Assembly: GCF_014647215.1 (NCBI RefSeq)
Contig: NZ_BMOT01000009.1
Span: 1-64,000 of the forward strand
DNA length: 64,000 nt
Direction of reading: 5' to 3'
DNA from: Shewanella aestuarii
Lineage (GTDB): Bacteria; Pseudomonadota; Gammaproteobacteria; Enterobacterales; Shewanellaceae
Shown here: positions 1 through 9,198 of the stretch, in pieces
Layout: each line of letters starts with the position of its first letter
Numbering within the stretch: the first letter of the stretch is position 1
Program-made: the position numbers and the translations under genes
Notes under the pieces: generated by a model
Seen by the model: only the letters and a program-made list of their open reading frames with translations
Databases searched by the model: none
Told to the model about the DNA's origin: nothing

Positions 1-41
1 GTTGAGCTAACTTGTACTAATGACCCGTGAGGCTTAACCAT
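1..41 (+). rRNA. 23S rRNA, 3' end (partial)
   Basis: The first 41 bases match the conserved 3' terminus of gammaproteobacterial 23S rRNA, including GGCTTAACC at 31-39. The rest of the gene lies to the left of the window. Bases 42-191 have no further gene and are the 23S-5S spacer. The exact 3' end is set by analogy with E. coli and may be off by one or two bases. Confidence 0.9.
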
Positions 42-191
42 ACAACCCAGATGGGTTTTACTGATACGCACTTAGTATTAGAATAAAGCGCTTAAATAGT
101 GTTGAACTCAAAAGAAGCGACGTTTGAAAGATAACGTGCATCAGCTTTCCGAATTATTATTTAATGTCGAATGACGTTAGATAACCAAATT

Positions 192-232
192 TGTCTGGAA
201 ACCATAGAGCTGTGGTATCATTTCCAGGCGCC
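192..232 (+). pseudogene. 5S rRNA remnant with an internal deletion
   Basis: The piece starts like a Shewanella 5S rRNA (TGTCTGGAAACCATAGAG at 192-209) and ends like one (CATTTCCAGGCGCC at 219-232). About 80 bases of the usual roughly 120 are missing between GCTGTGG and CATTTCC. The two ends still pair (CTGGAAA with TTTCCAG), so a short hairpin remains where helix I would be, but helices II-V and loops B-E are gone. It sits where the operon's 5S gene is expected. It could be a real deletion or an assembly error at an rRNA repeat. Confidence 0.7.
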
Positions 233-256
233 TAATTTCTCGTAATGAGAGTATCA

Positions 257-285
257 AGCCCGTTACTAACGTAACGGGCTTTTTT
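257..285 (+). terminator. Rho-independent terminator, rrn array unit 1
   Basis: A perfect 10-bp stem (AGCCCGTTAC / GTAACGGGCT) with a TAAC loop is followed by a run of six T. It probably ends the ribosomal RNA transcript. Confidence 0.9.
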
Positions 286-380
286 ACATCCGAAACTTGA
301 GCATAAAAGTCGTGTGGCCGATATGCCCACGTGAGAGTAGGTCATTTCCAGGTGCCAAATTTCTCTTAAAGAGAGTATCA

Positions 381-409
381 AGTCCGTTACTAACGTAACG
401 GGCTTTTTT
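381..409 (+). terminator. Rho-independent terminator, rrn array unit 2
   Basis: Second copy of the stem. AGTCCGTTAC replaces AGCCCGTTAC, which keeps pairing through a G-U wobble. The T run is intact. Confidence 0.85.
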
Positions 410-504
410 ACATCCGAAACTTGAGCATAAAAGTAGTGTGGCCGATATGCCCACGTGAGAGTAGGTCATTTTCAGGCGCCGAATTTCTCGTAAAGAGAGT
501 ATCA

Positions 505-533
505 AGCCCATTGCTAACGTAACGGGCTTTTTT
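505..533 (+). terminator. Rho-independent terminator, rrn array unit 3
   Basis: Third copy. The left arm AGCCCATTGC leaves one A-C mismatch and one G-U pair against GTAACGGGCT. The T run is kept. Confidence 0.8.
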
Positions 534-598
534 ACATCTGAAATTTGAGCATAAAAGTAGTGTGGCCGATATGCCCATGTGAGAGTAGGTCATTTCCA

Positions 599-782
599 GG
601 GTAAATGTCTAGGCAACTACACCTAGCTTTTAAAGTTCCAAGGTAACAAGCTGTCGATATCGGTTTCTGCGTAGAAGGCTCTTCAAGAGGGTTGTTTATA
701 GATTACTAATTATGTCCAGTCCTGAGATAAGTTGATACATTGGAGACTTATCTAAGGACTAGATAATATCTTACGCATAATT
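599..782. other. Intergenic region with a 6+7 bp inverted repeat
   Basis: No gene is visible between the 5S array and mutT. An imperfect inverted repeat lies at 718-760. AGTCCT at 718-723 pairs with AGGACT at 755-760, and GATAAGT at 726-732 pairs with ACTTATC at 746-752, around a 13-base loop. Neither strand has a T run after it, so it is not a clear terminator. It could be a processing hairpin or the trace of a mobile element end. Confidence 0.6.
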
Positions 783-1181
783 CTAGCCTAGCTCAGCTAA
801 AATCTTATCGACAATAGGTTTATTGGCTTCAGGAAAATCAAATTCTGCTAGGTTATAAATGGGGACCCAACGTATTTGTTGATTTTCTAAGCCGAGGGCT
901 TCATTGGAAAAATCTTTTACTAAATGAATATCTAAACGCACATGCTTATCTGGGTAGTCATGGCTAATATCCATAAATGGACTTGAAGCTGTAACATCTA
1001 AATTGACTTCTTCTTTTAGCTCTCTGATTAACGCCTCTGTCACTGTTTCATTCGCTTCCACTTTACCACCAGGAAATTCCCATTTTCCTCCTTGGTGAAG
1101 GTGTCCGTGCCTTTTAGCTAATAAAATATGCTTATCTTGATTAATGATGACACCTACGGCGACATGAACACGCTTTTGCAT
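783..1181 (-). CDS. mutT: 8-oxo-dGTP diphosphatase MutT (Nudix)
   Basis: MutT hydrolyses 8-oxo-dGTP to the monophosphate, so the oxidised base is not built into DNA. The 132-residue length fits the family. The Nudix box spans residues 39-61, with Gly39, Glu45 and the metal-binding Arg53-Glu54...Glu57-Glu58. The consensus glycine near the end of the box is Asn60, a mild deviation, while all the acidic residues are kept. It is the last gene of a minus-strand run behind yacG, zapD and coaE, the same order as in E. coli. Start is ATG at 1181. Function is by family; activity on other oxidised nucleotides cannot be excluded. Confidence 0.92.
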   Translation of the reverse strand: MQKRVHVAVGVIINQDKHILLAKRHGHLHQGGKWEFPGGKVEANETVTEALIRELKEEVNLDVTASSPFMDISHDYPDKHVRLDIHLVKDFSNEALGLENQQIRWVPIYNLAEFDFPEANKPIVDKILAELG

Positions 1182-1210
1182 AATAAATTCCGAATTATCC
1201 CAGTTGAAAA

Positions 1211-1438
1211 CTAATCTTGTTTAAAAAATGCAGATTCGTTTAATCCTAAATCGTCGTAACCTAAGTCATCATACATATCTGGGTCTAATGGCGTTTTCAC
1301 TGGGATGGCATGTTTCTCATCAGCCCAATCACCTAAATCGATCAGCTTACAGCGCTCGCTACAAAATGGTTTGAATTTGGCTTCAGCAACCCAATTCACT
1401 TGAGTTTTGCAGATGGGGCAATTAACGGTAATAGGCAT
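1211..1438 (-). CDS. yacG: DNA gyrase inhibitor YacG, zinc protein
   Basis: This is a 75-residue zinc-ribbon protein. Cys7, Cys10, Cys26 and Cys30 form the expected four-cysteine zinc site, followed by the [13 protein letters not shown] segment that marks the family. In E. coli YacG binds GyrB and inhibits DNA gyrase. The acidic tail ([14 protein letters not shown]) is also typical. It lies between zapD and mutT, 29 bases upstream of mutT and probably co-transcribed with it. Confidence 0.93.
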   Translation of the reverse strand: MPITVNCPICKTQVNWVAEAKFKPFCSERCKLIDLGDWADEKHAIPVKTPLDPDMYDDLGYDDLGLNESAFFKQD

Positions 1439-1487
1439 AAGTTTCTTCTTGCACGGTAAATAATAGCATTAACCGATCTTAAAAGGT

Positions 1488-2222
1488 TTAGGTGCAAGTA
1501 GCCAGAAGGAATTGAATTGTTTTGTCTGTGTGGCGTTGTTGTTCAAAATCCACAAAGTGGATGGCATATCGATTTCTATGTCCGCTGATTGTTGGATAAC
1601 AACCTTGAGATGTATCAATTTTTACTCGGATTAACGATAAAGCCTGCGCACTGTCGCCCTGATAAAAACCGGCTTTTGCATCTGCAGGCGTAAAATCTGC
1701 TGTGTTGCGGATTAACTCGAGTAATAAACTGATTGGGGTAAGCAGTGGTTGATATTGGTCTATCCAACATTGTAGATCTAACTGTCTTTCTTTCCAGGGT
1801 TTACCTAGCCAAAAGTGCAGTTGCGGTAGGTCAAAGTTACAGCACGCTCCAGGCATACCGAAACGTTGGCGCAACGCTGAAATAAACTTATCTTTTTTTA
1901 GATGAATGCCAATTCTATCCGGCATTTGTAATGGCGCTTTAGCTTGAGCCAAACGATTAATAATGTCATTAATTTGCAGTTTGTCTACATGTGGTAGCTC
2001 AAGCCATTTGGATAATAGCGCTATATTTCGATCAAGGTCTTTGAGTACATCAGATCGATAATCACACCTGTCGGTTAATTCACAAAGTGAAAACAACGGG
2101 TAAAAACAACGATGCTGATGATCTTGAGTCAGATTATTTTGCAATTGCGTCGACAGGTACTCTAACCGTAAATAACTACGAATTTTTTCATTTAAGGGCT
2201 GTTCGTATATTAAGTCGGTCAT
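1488..2222 (-). CDS. zapD: Cell division protein ZapD (FtsZ bundling)
   Basis: ZapD (formerly YacF) is a cytoplasmic protein that binds the C-terminal tail of FtsZ and cross-links its filaments into bundles at the division ring. The 244-residue length, the N-terminal YEQPLNEKIRSYLRLE segment and the DFTPADAKAGFYQ region are family features. It sits directly downstream of coaE with a one-base gap, so the two are probably translationally coupled. No membrane segment or signal peptide is seen. Confidence 0.93.
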   Translation of the reverse strand: MTDLIYEQPLNEKIRSYLRLEYLSTQLQNNLTQDHQHRCFYPLFSLCELTDRCDYRSDVLKDLDRNIALLSKWLELPHVDKLQINDIINRLAQAKAPLQMPDRIGIHLKKDKFISALRQRFGMPGACCNFDLPQLHFWLGKPWKERQLDLQCWIDQYQPLLTPISLLLELIRNTADFTPADAKAGFYQGDSAQALSLIRVKIDTSQGCYPTISGHRNRYAIHFVDFEQQRHTDKTIQFLLATCT

Positions 2223-2223
2223 G

Positions 2224-2832
2224 TCAGTTTGGTGTTTTCGCTAATTCCAAGTATTTATGATGTAACGAAGCCACTTTGCTTCGTAACGCATTTAATTGAC
2301 CTTGATTATCGATGATATCATCAGCTTTTGATAATCGTTGATCACGTGGCATTTGGCTCAATATGATTTGTTCAACTTGAGTTGATGCCACCTTATCACG
2401 TTCACTCGTCCTTGAAATTTGCAACTTAGGATCTACGTCCACCACCAAAGTTGTATTGACTAACTTATCTAAGCCATTTTCAAATAGCAAGGGAACAACC
2501 ATAATTACATAAGCTGAATCGGCCTGCTGAACTTGTTTTAGCATGGTATTGCGGATCATCGGGTGTAATAAGTTATTTAACCAATCACGTTGATGTGGCT
2601 GGTTAAAAATAATCTCACGCAATGCAATTCGATTTAGGCTACCATCGATTTGGCAAACATCCGCGCCAAAGTGTTCGATAATCCGTGTTAAGCCCTCAGA
2701 GCCTTTTGCAACCACTTCTCTTGCTACGATATCGGCATCAACTAAGGTTATGCCAAGCTCAGCAAACAAATTGGCCACTGTGGTTTTGCCGCTACCAATA
2801 CCGCCAGTTAATCCAACAATGAATTTAGCCAT
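2224..2832 (-). CDS. coaE: Dephospho-CoA kinase
   Basis: CoaE catalyses the last step of coenzyme A synthesis, ATP-dependent phosphorylation of the 3'-hydroxyl of dephospho-CoA. The P-loop GGIGSGKT is at residues 10-17, followed by the DADIVAREV substrate-binding segment and a lid-type region around residues 135-150. The 202-residue length is normal. It follows pilD by 12 bases. Pairing of coaE with the pilBCD genes is common in gammaproteobacteria and reflects gene order, not a shared pathway. Confidence 0.95.
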   Translation of the reverse strand: MAKFIVGLTGGIGSGKTTVANLFAELGITLVDADIVAREVVAKGSEGLTRIIEHFGADVCQIDGSLNRIALREIIFNQPHQRDWLNNLLHPMIRNTMLKQVQQADSAYVIMVVPLLFENGLDKLVNTTLVVDVDPKLQISRTSERDKVASTQVEQIILSQMPRDQRLSKADDIIDNQGQLNALRSKVASLHHKYLELAKTPN

Positions 2833-2844
2833 GTCAGTAGTGCC

Positions 2845-3774
2845 TTATACTAAGGTGCTGAGGTACCAATTAATAATTTCTTGTCCCCATATTAATGCTA
2901 TCCAGCCAGCAACCGCGATATAAGGCCCAAAAGGAATGGGTTTGCCTGCGTGAAGCTTTTTAGTGGCAATCATGGCGATACCAATAATGGCCCCTACTAA
3001 AGATGATAAAAGAATAATCATAGGTAGCATTTGCCAGCCTAACCAGGCACCAAACACCGCCATCAGTTTAAAATCACCATAGCCCATGCCTTCTTTGCCG
3101 GTAGCTAGCTTGAATAGCCAAAACACTGACCATAAACTTAAATAGCCTGCCACAGCGCCAATTAATGCATCGGTAGGGCTTGCAAACACGCCTTGGAGGT
3201 TGATGATTAAACCAAGCCATAGCAAAGGTAAAGTTAATTGATCCGGTAATAGCATTTCATCTAGGTCGATGCCGGTTAAGGCGACAAGAAAAAACGTCAG
3301 TATGGACGCGAAGATAAACTGGGTAGTAGGGCCAAAGTAAAAGGCTAATGTCGCAACCAATAATCCGGTTGTTAATTCAACAATAGGATAACGAGCAGAA
3401 ATCTTGGTATGACAACTGGCGCATTGCCCTTTAAGCATTAACCAACCCAGTACAGGTAAATTGTGCCAAGGCTTAATGTCAGTTTTACATTTGGGGCAGG
3501 CAGAACCAGGGACCATTAAATTGTACTTTTCGGGAAAAGCATCAATCGGTTTAGCGAGTCTTTTTTCACCGACTTGTTTGACAATATCCGGATGATATTC
3601 ATTTAAGTAATAGTTACATTCACTTTGCCACTCGCGTTTCATCATCACGGGTAAGCGGTGAATCACCACATTCAGAAAGCTGCCAATGGTAGCGGCAAAG
3701 ATAAAGCTAATAGCAACAAAGAGCCAAGGGTATTGGCTCATTGTGGTAATAAAGGTAGAGATAAATTCAGACAT
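2845..3774 (-). CDS. pilD: Prepilin peptidase / N-methyltransferase PilD
   Basis: PilD is an inner-membrane aspartic peptidase that cleaves the leader of type IV prepilins after glycine and methylates the new N-terminal phenylalanine. The protein has 309 residues. The cytoplasmic loop holds a zinc site, Cys93-x2-Cys96 and Cys118-x2-Cys121. The catalytic aspartates lie in the GIDLDE segment (170-172) and in GYGDFK (Asp234). Several hydrophobic helices follow. It is the only prepilin peptidase in the window, so it probably processes PilA and the six Msh prepilin-like proteins as well. Confidence 0.95.
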   Translation of the reverse strand: MSEFISTFITTMSQYPWLFVAISFIFAATIGSFLNVVIHRLPVMMKREWQSECNYYLNEYHPDIVKQVGEKRLAKPIDAFPEKYNLMVPGSACPKCKTDIKPWHNLPVLGWLMLKGQCASCHTKISARYPIVELTTGLLVATLAFYFGPTTQFIFASILTFFLVALTGIDLDEMLLPDQLTLPLLWLGLIINLQGVFASPTDALIGAVAGYLSLWSVFWLFKLATGKEGMGYGDFKLMAVFGAWLGWQMLPMIILLSSLVGAIIGIAMIATKKLHAGKPIPFGPYIAVAGWIALIWGQEIINWYLSTLV

Positions 3775-3810
3775 GATTTTTCTTATTATTTTTGAAAGAT
3801 AGATTTTAAA

Positions 3811-5076
3811 TTAACCAACTACTTTACCCATTTGGAAGATAGGTAAGTACATAGCGACAATTAAGCCGCCTACAACGGTGCCGATAACGACCATCATAAT
3901 CGGTTCAATTAAACTCGATAATGCATCGACGGCATCATCTACTTGCATCTCATAAATATTGGCCACTTTATTCAACATTTCGTCTAAGCCACCGGATTCT
4001 TCACCAATCATCACCATTTGAATGAGCATGTCAGGGAATAAACCCGTTGTGCGCATGGCTACGTTCATTTGCATACCAGACATCACTTCTTGACGGACTT
4101 TAATTAATGCATTGCGATACACCGCATTACCGGAAGCGCCAGCTGCGGATTCTAGACCATCAATTAACGGAACACCTGCGGCGAATGTGGTTGCTAATGT
4201 ACGAGCAAAACGCGCCATAGCACCTTTATGGAGAATGTCACCAATAGCAGGAATTTTTAGAATAAGTGTATCGACTTGATCTCTAACAACTTGTGAATTG
4301 CGATGTGCTCGCACAAACAGAAATATTGCCGCAAATATCATAGCGAAAATATAATACCAGGAAGATTGTAATGCACGTGAAATACCTAATACAAATTGGG
4401 TAAAAGCGGGTAATTCGGCGCCAAAGCCATGAAATATTTCTTCAAACTGTGGGACCACAAAAAGCAATAGAAGAGTGGTAACTGCAATTGCTACAATCAC
4501 AACCGCAGCAGGATAAAACATGGCTTTTTTAATTTTAGACTTTAATGCTTCGGATTTTTCACGGTAGGTTGCGATACGATCAAATACCGCATCCAATGAT
4601 CCTGAATGTTCGCCAGCAGCGACTAAATCGACGTATAGGTCATCAAAATAACGTCTATGTGGCCTTAAAGCATCTGATAAAGGTATACCAGACTGCACAT
4701 CTGATAAAATACTGCCTAATAGCTCTCTGACCTTTGCTTTTTCATGGCCTCTCCCCAAAAGTTCTATTGTTGTAACAAGTGGAACACCAGCGGCTAGCAT
4801 TGTTGCAATTTGGCGAGTGATCATAGCAATGTCCATTGCGGTGATCTTTTTTTCGGTTTTAAATAATGGTGCGGCTTTTTTACGGACGCTTTTAGGATTA
4901 ACGCCTTGGGCTTTTAAAATGCTTCTTATTTCAGCTATTGTGGCACCACGAAGCTCTCCCGCAGTTTTTTGACCATCACGGTTGAGGCCTTTCCACTCAA
5001 AATTAAATACTTTAGGCTGATGCTTTACGTCCTTGCTTTTTCTTGACGTTTTTCTTTTCACTGTCGCTGTGGCCAT
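3811..5076 (-). CDS. pilC: Type IV pilus inner-membrane platform protein PilC
   Basis: PilC is the polytopic platform (GspF family) that couples the assembly ATPase to pilin extraction from the inner membrane. The 421 residues include a basic N-terminus and two repeated GspF domains, each with the GxPL/LxxxL signature and hydrophobic hairpins near residues 190-215, 240-260 and 390-415. It lies between pilB and pilD with gaps of 99 and 36 bases. Start is ATG at 5076. MshG at 52184 is its paralogue in the MSHA system. Confidence 0.95.
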   Translation of the reverse strand: MATATVKRKTSRKSKDVKHQPKVFNFEWKGLNRDGQKTAGELRGATIAEIRSILKAQGVNPKSVRKKAAPLFKTEKKITAMDIAMITRQIATMLAAGVPLVTTIELLGRGHEKAKVRELLGSILSDVQSGIPLSDALRPHRRYFDDLYVDLVAAGEHSGSLDAVFDRIATYREKSEALKSKIKKAMFYPAAVVIVAIAVTTLLLLFVVPQFEEIFHGFGAELPAFTQFVLGISRALQSSWYYIFAMIFAAIFLFVRAHRNSQVVRDQVDTLILKIPAIGDILHKGAMARFARTLATTFAAGVPLIDGLESAAGASGNAVYRNALIKVRQEVMSGMQMNVAMRTTGLFPDMLIQMVMIGEESGGLDEMLNKVANIYEMQVDDAVDALSSLIEPIMMVVIGTVVGGLIVAMYLPIFQMGKVVG

Positions 5077-5175
5077 AAAGCGATTCCTTGAAATTATATT
5101 TATTTTTGTTGTGATTAATTGTAAACGAATTGTGAGTAAATATCTAAGTCGATATTTCCAATGTCAACGTTTTAG

Positions 5176-6885
5176 CTAATTGAAGCTGGTAACACGATTA
5201 ACTTCAGCGATACTGGTGACGCCATGAACCACCTTTAGTAAACCTGATTGGCGTAAATCCCGCATCCCCTCTTGTTTAGCTTGCTGGGCAATTTGCAATG
5301 AATTGCCGCTTTCCATAATAGTACGGGCAATTTCATCGGTAATTTTCATCACTTCATAAATACCTACTCGTCCTTTATAGCCACCAGAGCATAAATCACA
5401 GCCGCAAGGCTTATAAACAGTGAAGCCTTCATCGATGTTTTGCTGGTTAAAGCCAAGTCGCAACAGTTCTGCAGGTGGCACATCTTCGGGTTGTTTACAG
5501 GCAGGACAAAGCCTTCTTGCTAAACGCTGGGCAATAATTAAATTGACCGAGCTGGCAATGTTATAACCGGGTACGCCCATATTAAGTAAGCGGGTTAAGG
5601 TTTCTGCGGCGGAGTTAGTGTGTAAGGTGGATAACACTAAGTGACCGGTTTGCGCCGCTTTAATGGCAATTTCGGCGGTTTCTAAATCACGTATTTCACC
5701 GACCATCACCACATCAGGGTCTTGACGTAAAAATGAGCGTAGCGCTGACGCGAAGGTTAAACCGGCTTTTAAATTAATATGAACCTGATTAACACCCTCG
5801 AGGTTAATCTCTACTGGGTCCTCGGCAGTGGAGATATTGCGCTCTTCAGTATTAAGAATATTTAAACCTGTATATAAGGATACGGTTTTCCCCGAACCTG
5901 TAGGTCCTGTTACCAAAATCATGCCTTGGGGTTTGGCGAGCATTTCCTCATATAGCTGGCGCTGATCATCTTCATAGCCGAGCTTTTCAATACCGAGTTG
6001 CGCTGAGGAAGAGTCCAAGATACGCATTACAATTTTTTCGCCCCAGATGGTGGGCAAGGTACTGACACGAAAATCAATCGATTTAGTGCGCGATAGCTTC
6101 ATTTTAATGCGGCCATCTTGCGGCACACGCCGTTCAGCAATATCCAGCTTTGACATCACCTTCAAACGTGCCGATATTCTACCGCCTAGGTTTACTGGCG
6201 GCTCTGAAACTTCATGGAGAATACCATCAATACGAAAACGAATGCGATAGCGCTTTTCATAGGGTTCAAAATGCAGATCTGACGCGCCTTTACGAATGGC
6301 ATCGGTAAGAATTTTATTGATGTAAATAACAATCGGTGCATCATCACTACTATCACCTGATATTTCATCTTTGCGTTCAGTGTCAGCAACCTCCATATTC
6401 GCGAGCGCATCTGAATCAACCCCTGACAGATCTAAACCGGAAATATCTTCTTCACTGAGTTTTTCTAATATTTTTTGAAGTTTATCATCTTCAACCAAAA
6501 TGGCTTCAGCATGCAACCCTAAACTGAATTGAAAATCTTCTAAAGCGTTGATGTTAGTTGGATCAGAGGTGGCAATGTATAAGCGATTACCGCGTTTGAA
6601 TAAAGGGAGGCAGCGGTGTTTTTCAATGAGTTTTTTATTGAGCAACTCTTCAGCAATTGATGATACATCAAATTCATTTAAATCTAGGAGGGGCGTACCA
6701 TATTCTTCATAGCAAAGTTCGGCAATTTCTCTCGCAGACAGTAACTTTAATTTGATTATAGTGGTAACTAACGCATTTTTGGACTTTCTCGACTCAAGAA
6801 TTGCAGATGAGGTTTGCTCTTCACTAAGTAAACTTTTGCGAAGAAAAAGAGTGGATAAACCGAGATGCAAACCATTATTAGGCAT
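5176..6885 (-). CDS. pilB: Type IV pilus extension ATPase PilB
   Basis: PilB is the hexameric cytoplasmic ATPase that drives pilus extension. The Walker A motif GPTGSGKT is at 327-334, the Walker B region [10 protein letters not shown] ends near residue 400, and the Asp box ASDLHFEP is at 201-208. Cys460, Cys463, Cys496 and Cys499 form the zinc site, with Cys494 close by. The N-terminal 150 residues are a GspE-N/MshEN-type domain. Here the RLG-type c-di-GMP motif is poorly conserved ([14 protein letters not shown]), unlike MshE in the same window. Total 569 residues, normal for PilB. Confidence 0.95.
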   Translation of the reverse strand: MPNNGLHLGLSTLFLRKSLLSEEQTSSAILESRKSKNALVTTIIKLKLLSAREIAELCYEEYGTPLLDLNEFDVSSIAEELLNKKLIEKHRCLPLFKRGNRLYIATSDPTNINALEDFQFSLGLHAEAILVEDDKLQKILEKLSEEDISGLDLSGVDSDALANMEVADTERKDEISGDSSDDAPIVIYINKILTDAIRKGASDLHFEPYEKRYRIRFRIDGILHEVSEPPVNLGGRISARLKVMSKLDIAERRVPQDGRIKMKLSRTKSIDFRVSTLPTIWGEKIVMRILDSSSAQLGIEKLGYEDDQRQLYEEMLAKPQGMILVTGPTGSGKTVSLYTGLNILNTEERNISTAEDPVEINLEGVNQVHINLKAGLTFASALRSFLRQDPDVVMVGEIRDLETAEIAIKAAQTGHLVLSTLHTNSAAETLTRLLNMGVPGYNIASSVNLIIAQRLARRLCPACKQPEDVPPAELLRLGFNQQNIDEGFTVYKPCGCDLCSGGYKGRVGIYEVMKITDEIARTIMESGNSLQIAQQAKQEGMRDLRQSGLLKVVHGVTSIAEVNRVTSFN

Positions 6886-6931
6886 AACTTTCCTAGTGAA
6901 GGAATTAACTAGTAGTTTTTAAACACTGTAG

Positions 6932-6968
6932 TGAAAAACGCCAAGAATAAAGCTATATCCTTGGCGTT
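6932..6968 (-). terminator. Terminator between pilA and pilB
   Basis: A perfect 9-bp stem (AACGCCAAG / CTTGGCGTT) with a 14-base loop is followed on the minus strand by GTTTTTC. It lies just after the pilA stop and before pilB. It would give many pilA transcripts and fewer read-through pilBCD transcripts. Confidence 0.85.
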
Positions 6969-6987
6969 GTATTAAATCTTAAATATA

Positions 6988-7425
6988 TTAGAATGTTACA
7001 TTTTTACCTGCACCATCAGCACATTGTTTCGCTGTAGTTGCACCAGTAGCTGCAGCGGCATCAACTGTTGCCTTATATGAAACTATGCCTGCATTCGTTA
7101 CTGTTGCAGTTATAACACATGTTTTATCTGTATAGGCTAATGTACCACCCTTCTCTTCAGCCCAACCAGCGCTAACCGTTAATTCAGCAACATTTGTACC
7201 ATCGTCGGCTATAGATGCACAACCTACACCTGATTGCACACAAGCAACAGCTTTAGATGTATAAGCACTTACACCTTTCATAGCTGCGCCACCATGAGCT
7301 GCAGCAACATAGTCGCGATAAGCAGGTAAAGCCACCGCTGCCAAAATACCGATGATCGCGACTACGATCATTAATTCAATAAGGGTGAAACCCTTAGCGT
7401 TTTTAATTTGGTTAATGCTTTTCAT
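6988..7425 (-). CDS. pilA: Major type IV pilin PilA
   Basis: This is the structural subunit of the type IV pilus. The prepilin leader is 12 residues with cleavage at Gly12-Phe13, followed by [24 protein letters not shown], the methylated N-terminal helix with the conserved Glu at position +5. Total length 145 residues. Four cysteines in the globular part, including a C-terminal pair typical of the D-region disulfide, would stabilise the head. The ribosome site GGAGAG lies just before ATG at 7425. It heads the pilA-pilBCD cluster and has its own terminator, consistent with high expression. Confidence 0.95.
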   Translation of the reverse strand: MKSINQIKNAKGFTLIELMIVVAIIGILAAVALPAYRDYVAAAHGGAAMKGVSAYTSKAVACVQSGVGCASIADDGTNVAELTVSAGWAEEKGGTLAYTDKTCVITATVTNAGIVSYKATVDAAAATGATTAKQCADGAGKNVTF

Positions 7426-7701
7426 TTTTTCTCTCCGTAAATGTGTTTGGGCCTATCCAATCCTAGGTGCTGAACTGCAGGTCGGGTCGCAAGGTCATTA
7501 AACCATCGCGCTTGTTGCAGTGTCAGTGGCATCCATCATTGCCGAAGCCTTACGAGCACATGTTAGTAACTATTATTGATCTGTTTCATTTATTGAAACG
7601 AGCCAGTTTTTTATCGTGTTATCAGTGTAGTTGAGTTATTCATATCTTGCAGGCTTTTAAGCCTTTGCCGTATTAGTGTGATTATTGGCTAACTCACTAA
7701 A

Positions 7702-7851
7702 GTGGCAGACATTACATTTAACCAACTTAATGACATTTCGGCTGAGTTGTATATTGCTAAAGTGGTTGATACCCAAAACACCGTTTTGCAGCACTTGAAC
7801 GATAAACGTCGCGGCATCACAAAAAATGTTTTGGCGTGTTCAATTACCTAA
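7702..7851 (+). CDS. Possible small protein, 49 residues, unknown
   Basis: An open frame runs from GTG at 7702 to TAA at 7849-7851. It reads as a mixed-charge soluble peptide (starting ADITFNQLNDISAEL, ending NVLACSIT), with no signal peptide or membrane segment and no family I recognise. Composition looks protein-like, but no clear Shine-Dalgarno sequence precedes the GTG. The antisense strand is also open for about 42 codons, so coding is unproven. It may be a real small gene or a remnant. A stop lies in frame 10-12 bases upstream of the GTG. Confidence 0.3.
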   Translation: MADITFNQLNDISAELYIAKVVDTQNTVLQHLNDKRRGITKNVLACSIT

Positions 7852-8005
7852 GTAATGATACAAGTTCTGGCCGAAAGGCCATTCGCCTGTGTAAACGTTA
7901 GTATAAAGTTACTAAAAATGGAATACTTTTATCATACAAAGGTAAAATAAATGATTAAATATTCTATACTTGGCGATTTTTGTTACAAAACGCTATAACA
8001 TTTTT

Positions 8006-8037
8006 TTGACAACTGCTTGTTGGTCAATCATTTTTTT
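8006..8037 (+). terminator. Possible terminator hairpin between two T-runs
   Basis: TTGAC-AAC pairs with GTT-GGTCAA around TGCTT, followed by TCATTTTTTT on the plus strand. It lies downstream of the possible small gene at 7702-7851. The stem is imperfect and short. Confidence 0.35.
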
Positions 8038-8100
8038 GACACTGAGGGTGTTGAGGTCATAAATCTGGCGCGATCAGATGTGATTGAGAATGAAAACATA

Positions 8101-8122
8101 GAGGCTCAATCATCAGAGCCTC
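8101..8122 (-). terminator. Hairpin downstream of nadC
   Basis: A perfect 7-bp stem GAGGCTC / GAGCCTC lies 17 bases after the nadC stop. The minus-strand T tract after it is weak (TATGTTTTC), so it may be a leaky terminator or a 3'-end protecting hairpin. Confidence 0.5.
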
Positions 8123-8138
8123 GACGTTAATATTGCGC

Positions 8139-9020
<882 letters not shown>

Positions 9021-9044
9021 CTAAATCCTTGCGACGACAAAATT

Positions 9045-9069
9045 ACCTGTGTGTTTTACTATCACAGGT
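9045..9069. promoter_or_regulatory. Inverted repeat in the nadC-ampD divergent region
   Basis: ACCTGTG (9045-9051) and CACAGGT (9063-9069) form a perfect 7-bp inverted repeat with an 11-base centre, 28 bases upstream of the nadC start. It could be an operator or a leader hairpin. I do not recognise it as the site of a named regulator. Confidence 0.4.
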
Positions 9070-9198
9070 TAAAGGTTGTGTGTATGGCGATAGGTTAGCA
9101 TAACTTTGCCGCGGTTGTGAGTGTGGGCAACATGGTATTTAGGCCATTTTGCTGTTAATTTATGGCTTACATTTGATGCGTTTTAAGATCTCAACTAT

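Larger units (their letters stand above)
227..598 (+). repeat. Three tandem 124-bp units: rrn terminator plus 5S rRNA 3' half
   Basis: The sequence repeats with an exact period of 124 bases: CCAGG-CGCC landmarks fall at 224, 348, 472 (variant) and 596. Each unit holds a small hairpin (TTTCTC/GAGAG), a strong Rho-independent terminator, a short spacer, and a stretch that resembles the 3' half of 5S rRNA. Those stretches run at 309-356, 433-480 and 557-598, with GTGTGG, GTGAGAGTAGGTCATTT and CCAGG landmarks. The usual GGGG..CCCC arm is altered to GGCCGATATGCCC. The copies differ by a handful of substitutions. No 5S 5' half is seen within the units. This looks like amplification of a degraded second 5S gene and its terminator. 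Confidence 0.8.
7426..8138. other. 713-bp pilA-nadC intergenic region
   Basis: This is a long gap between pilA and nadC, both minus strand. The part nearest pilA (7437-7560) would be the pilA leader; no matched c-di-GMP riboswitch core was found. A palindrome GTTTCA-N5-TGAAAC lies at 7583-7599. A small open frame on the plus strand is listed separately (7702-7851). A direct repeat, CATTTTTTTGAC, occurs at 7999-8010 and 8029-8040 around a hairpin. No sigma-54 GG-N10-GC motif was found upstream of pilA. Confidence 0.6.

Noticed and set aside
284..593. Open frames on the minus strand in the 5S array
   Set aside because: They repeat with the 124-bp units and read through ribosomal RNA remnants and terminators, so they are not protein genes.
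7498..7539. A 13-codon leader peptide in the pilA 5' region (minus strand)
   Set aside because: It has no ribosome site and no link to any known attenuator. Kept out of the features.
7437..7560. c-di-GMP (GEMM) riboswitch in the pilA leader
   Set aside because: The conserved GGGCAAACC and GGGACGCAAAGCC-type core segments are not present on the pilA strand, only a vague likeness on the opposite strand.
7426..7720. Sigma-54 promoter for pilA
   Set aside because: No GG-N10-GC element with TGGC and TTGC at the right spacing is found on the minus strand.
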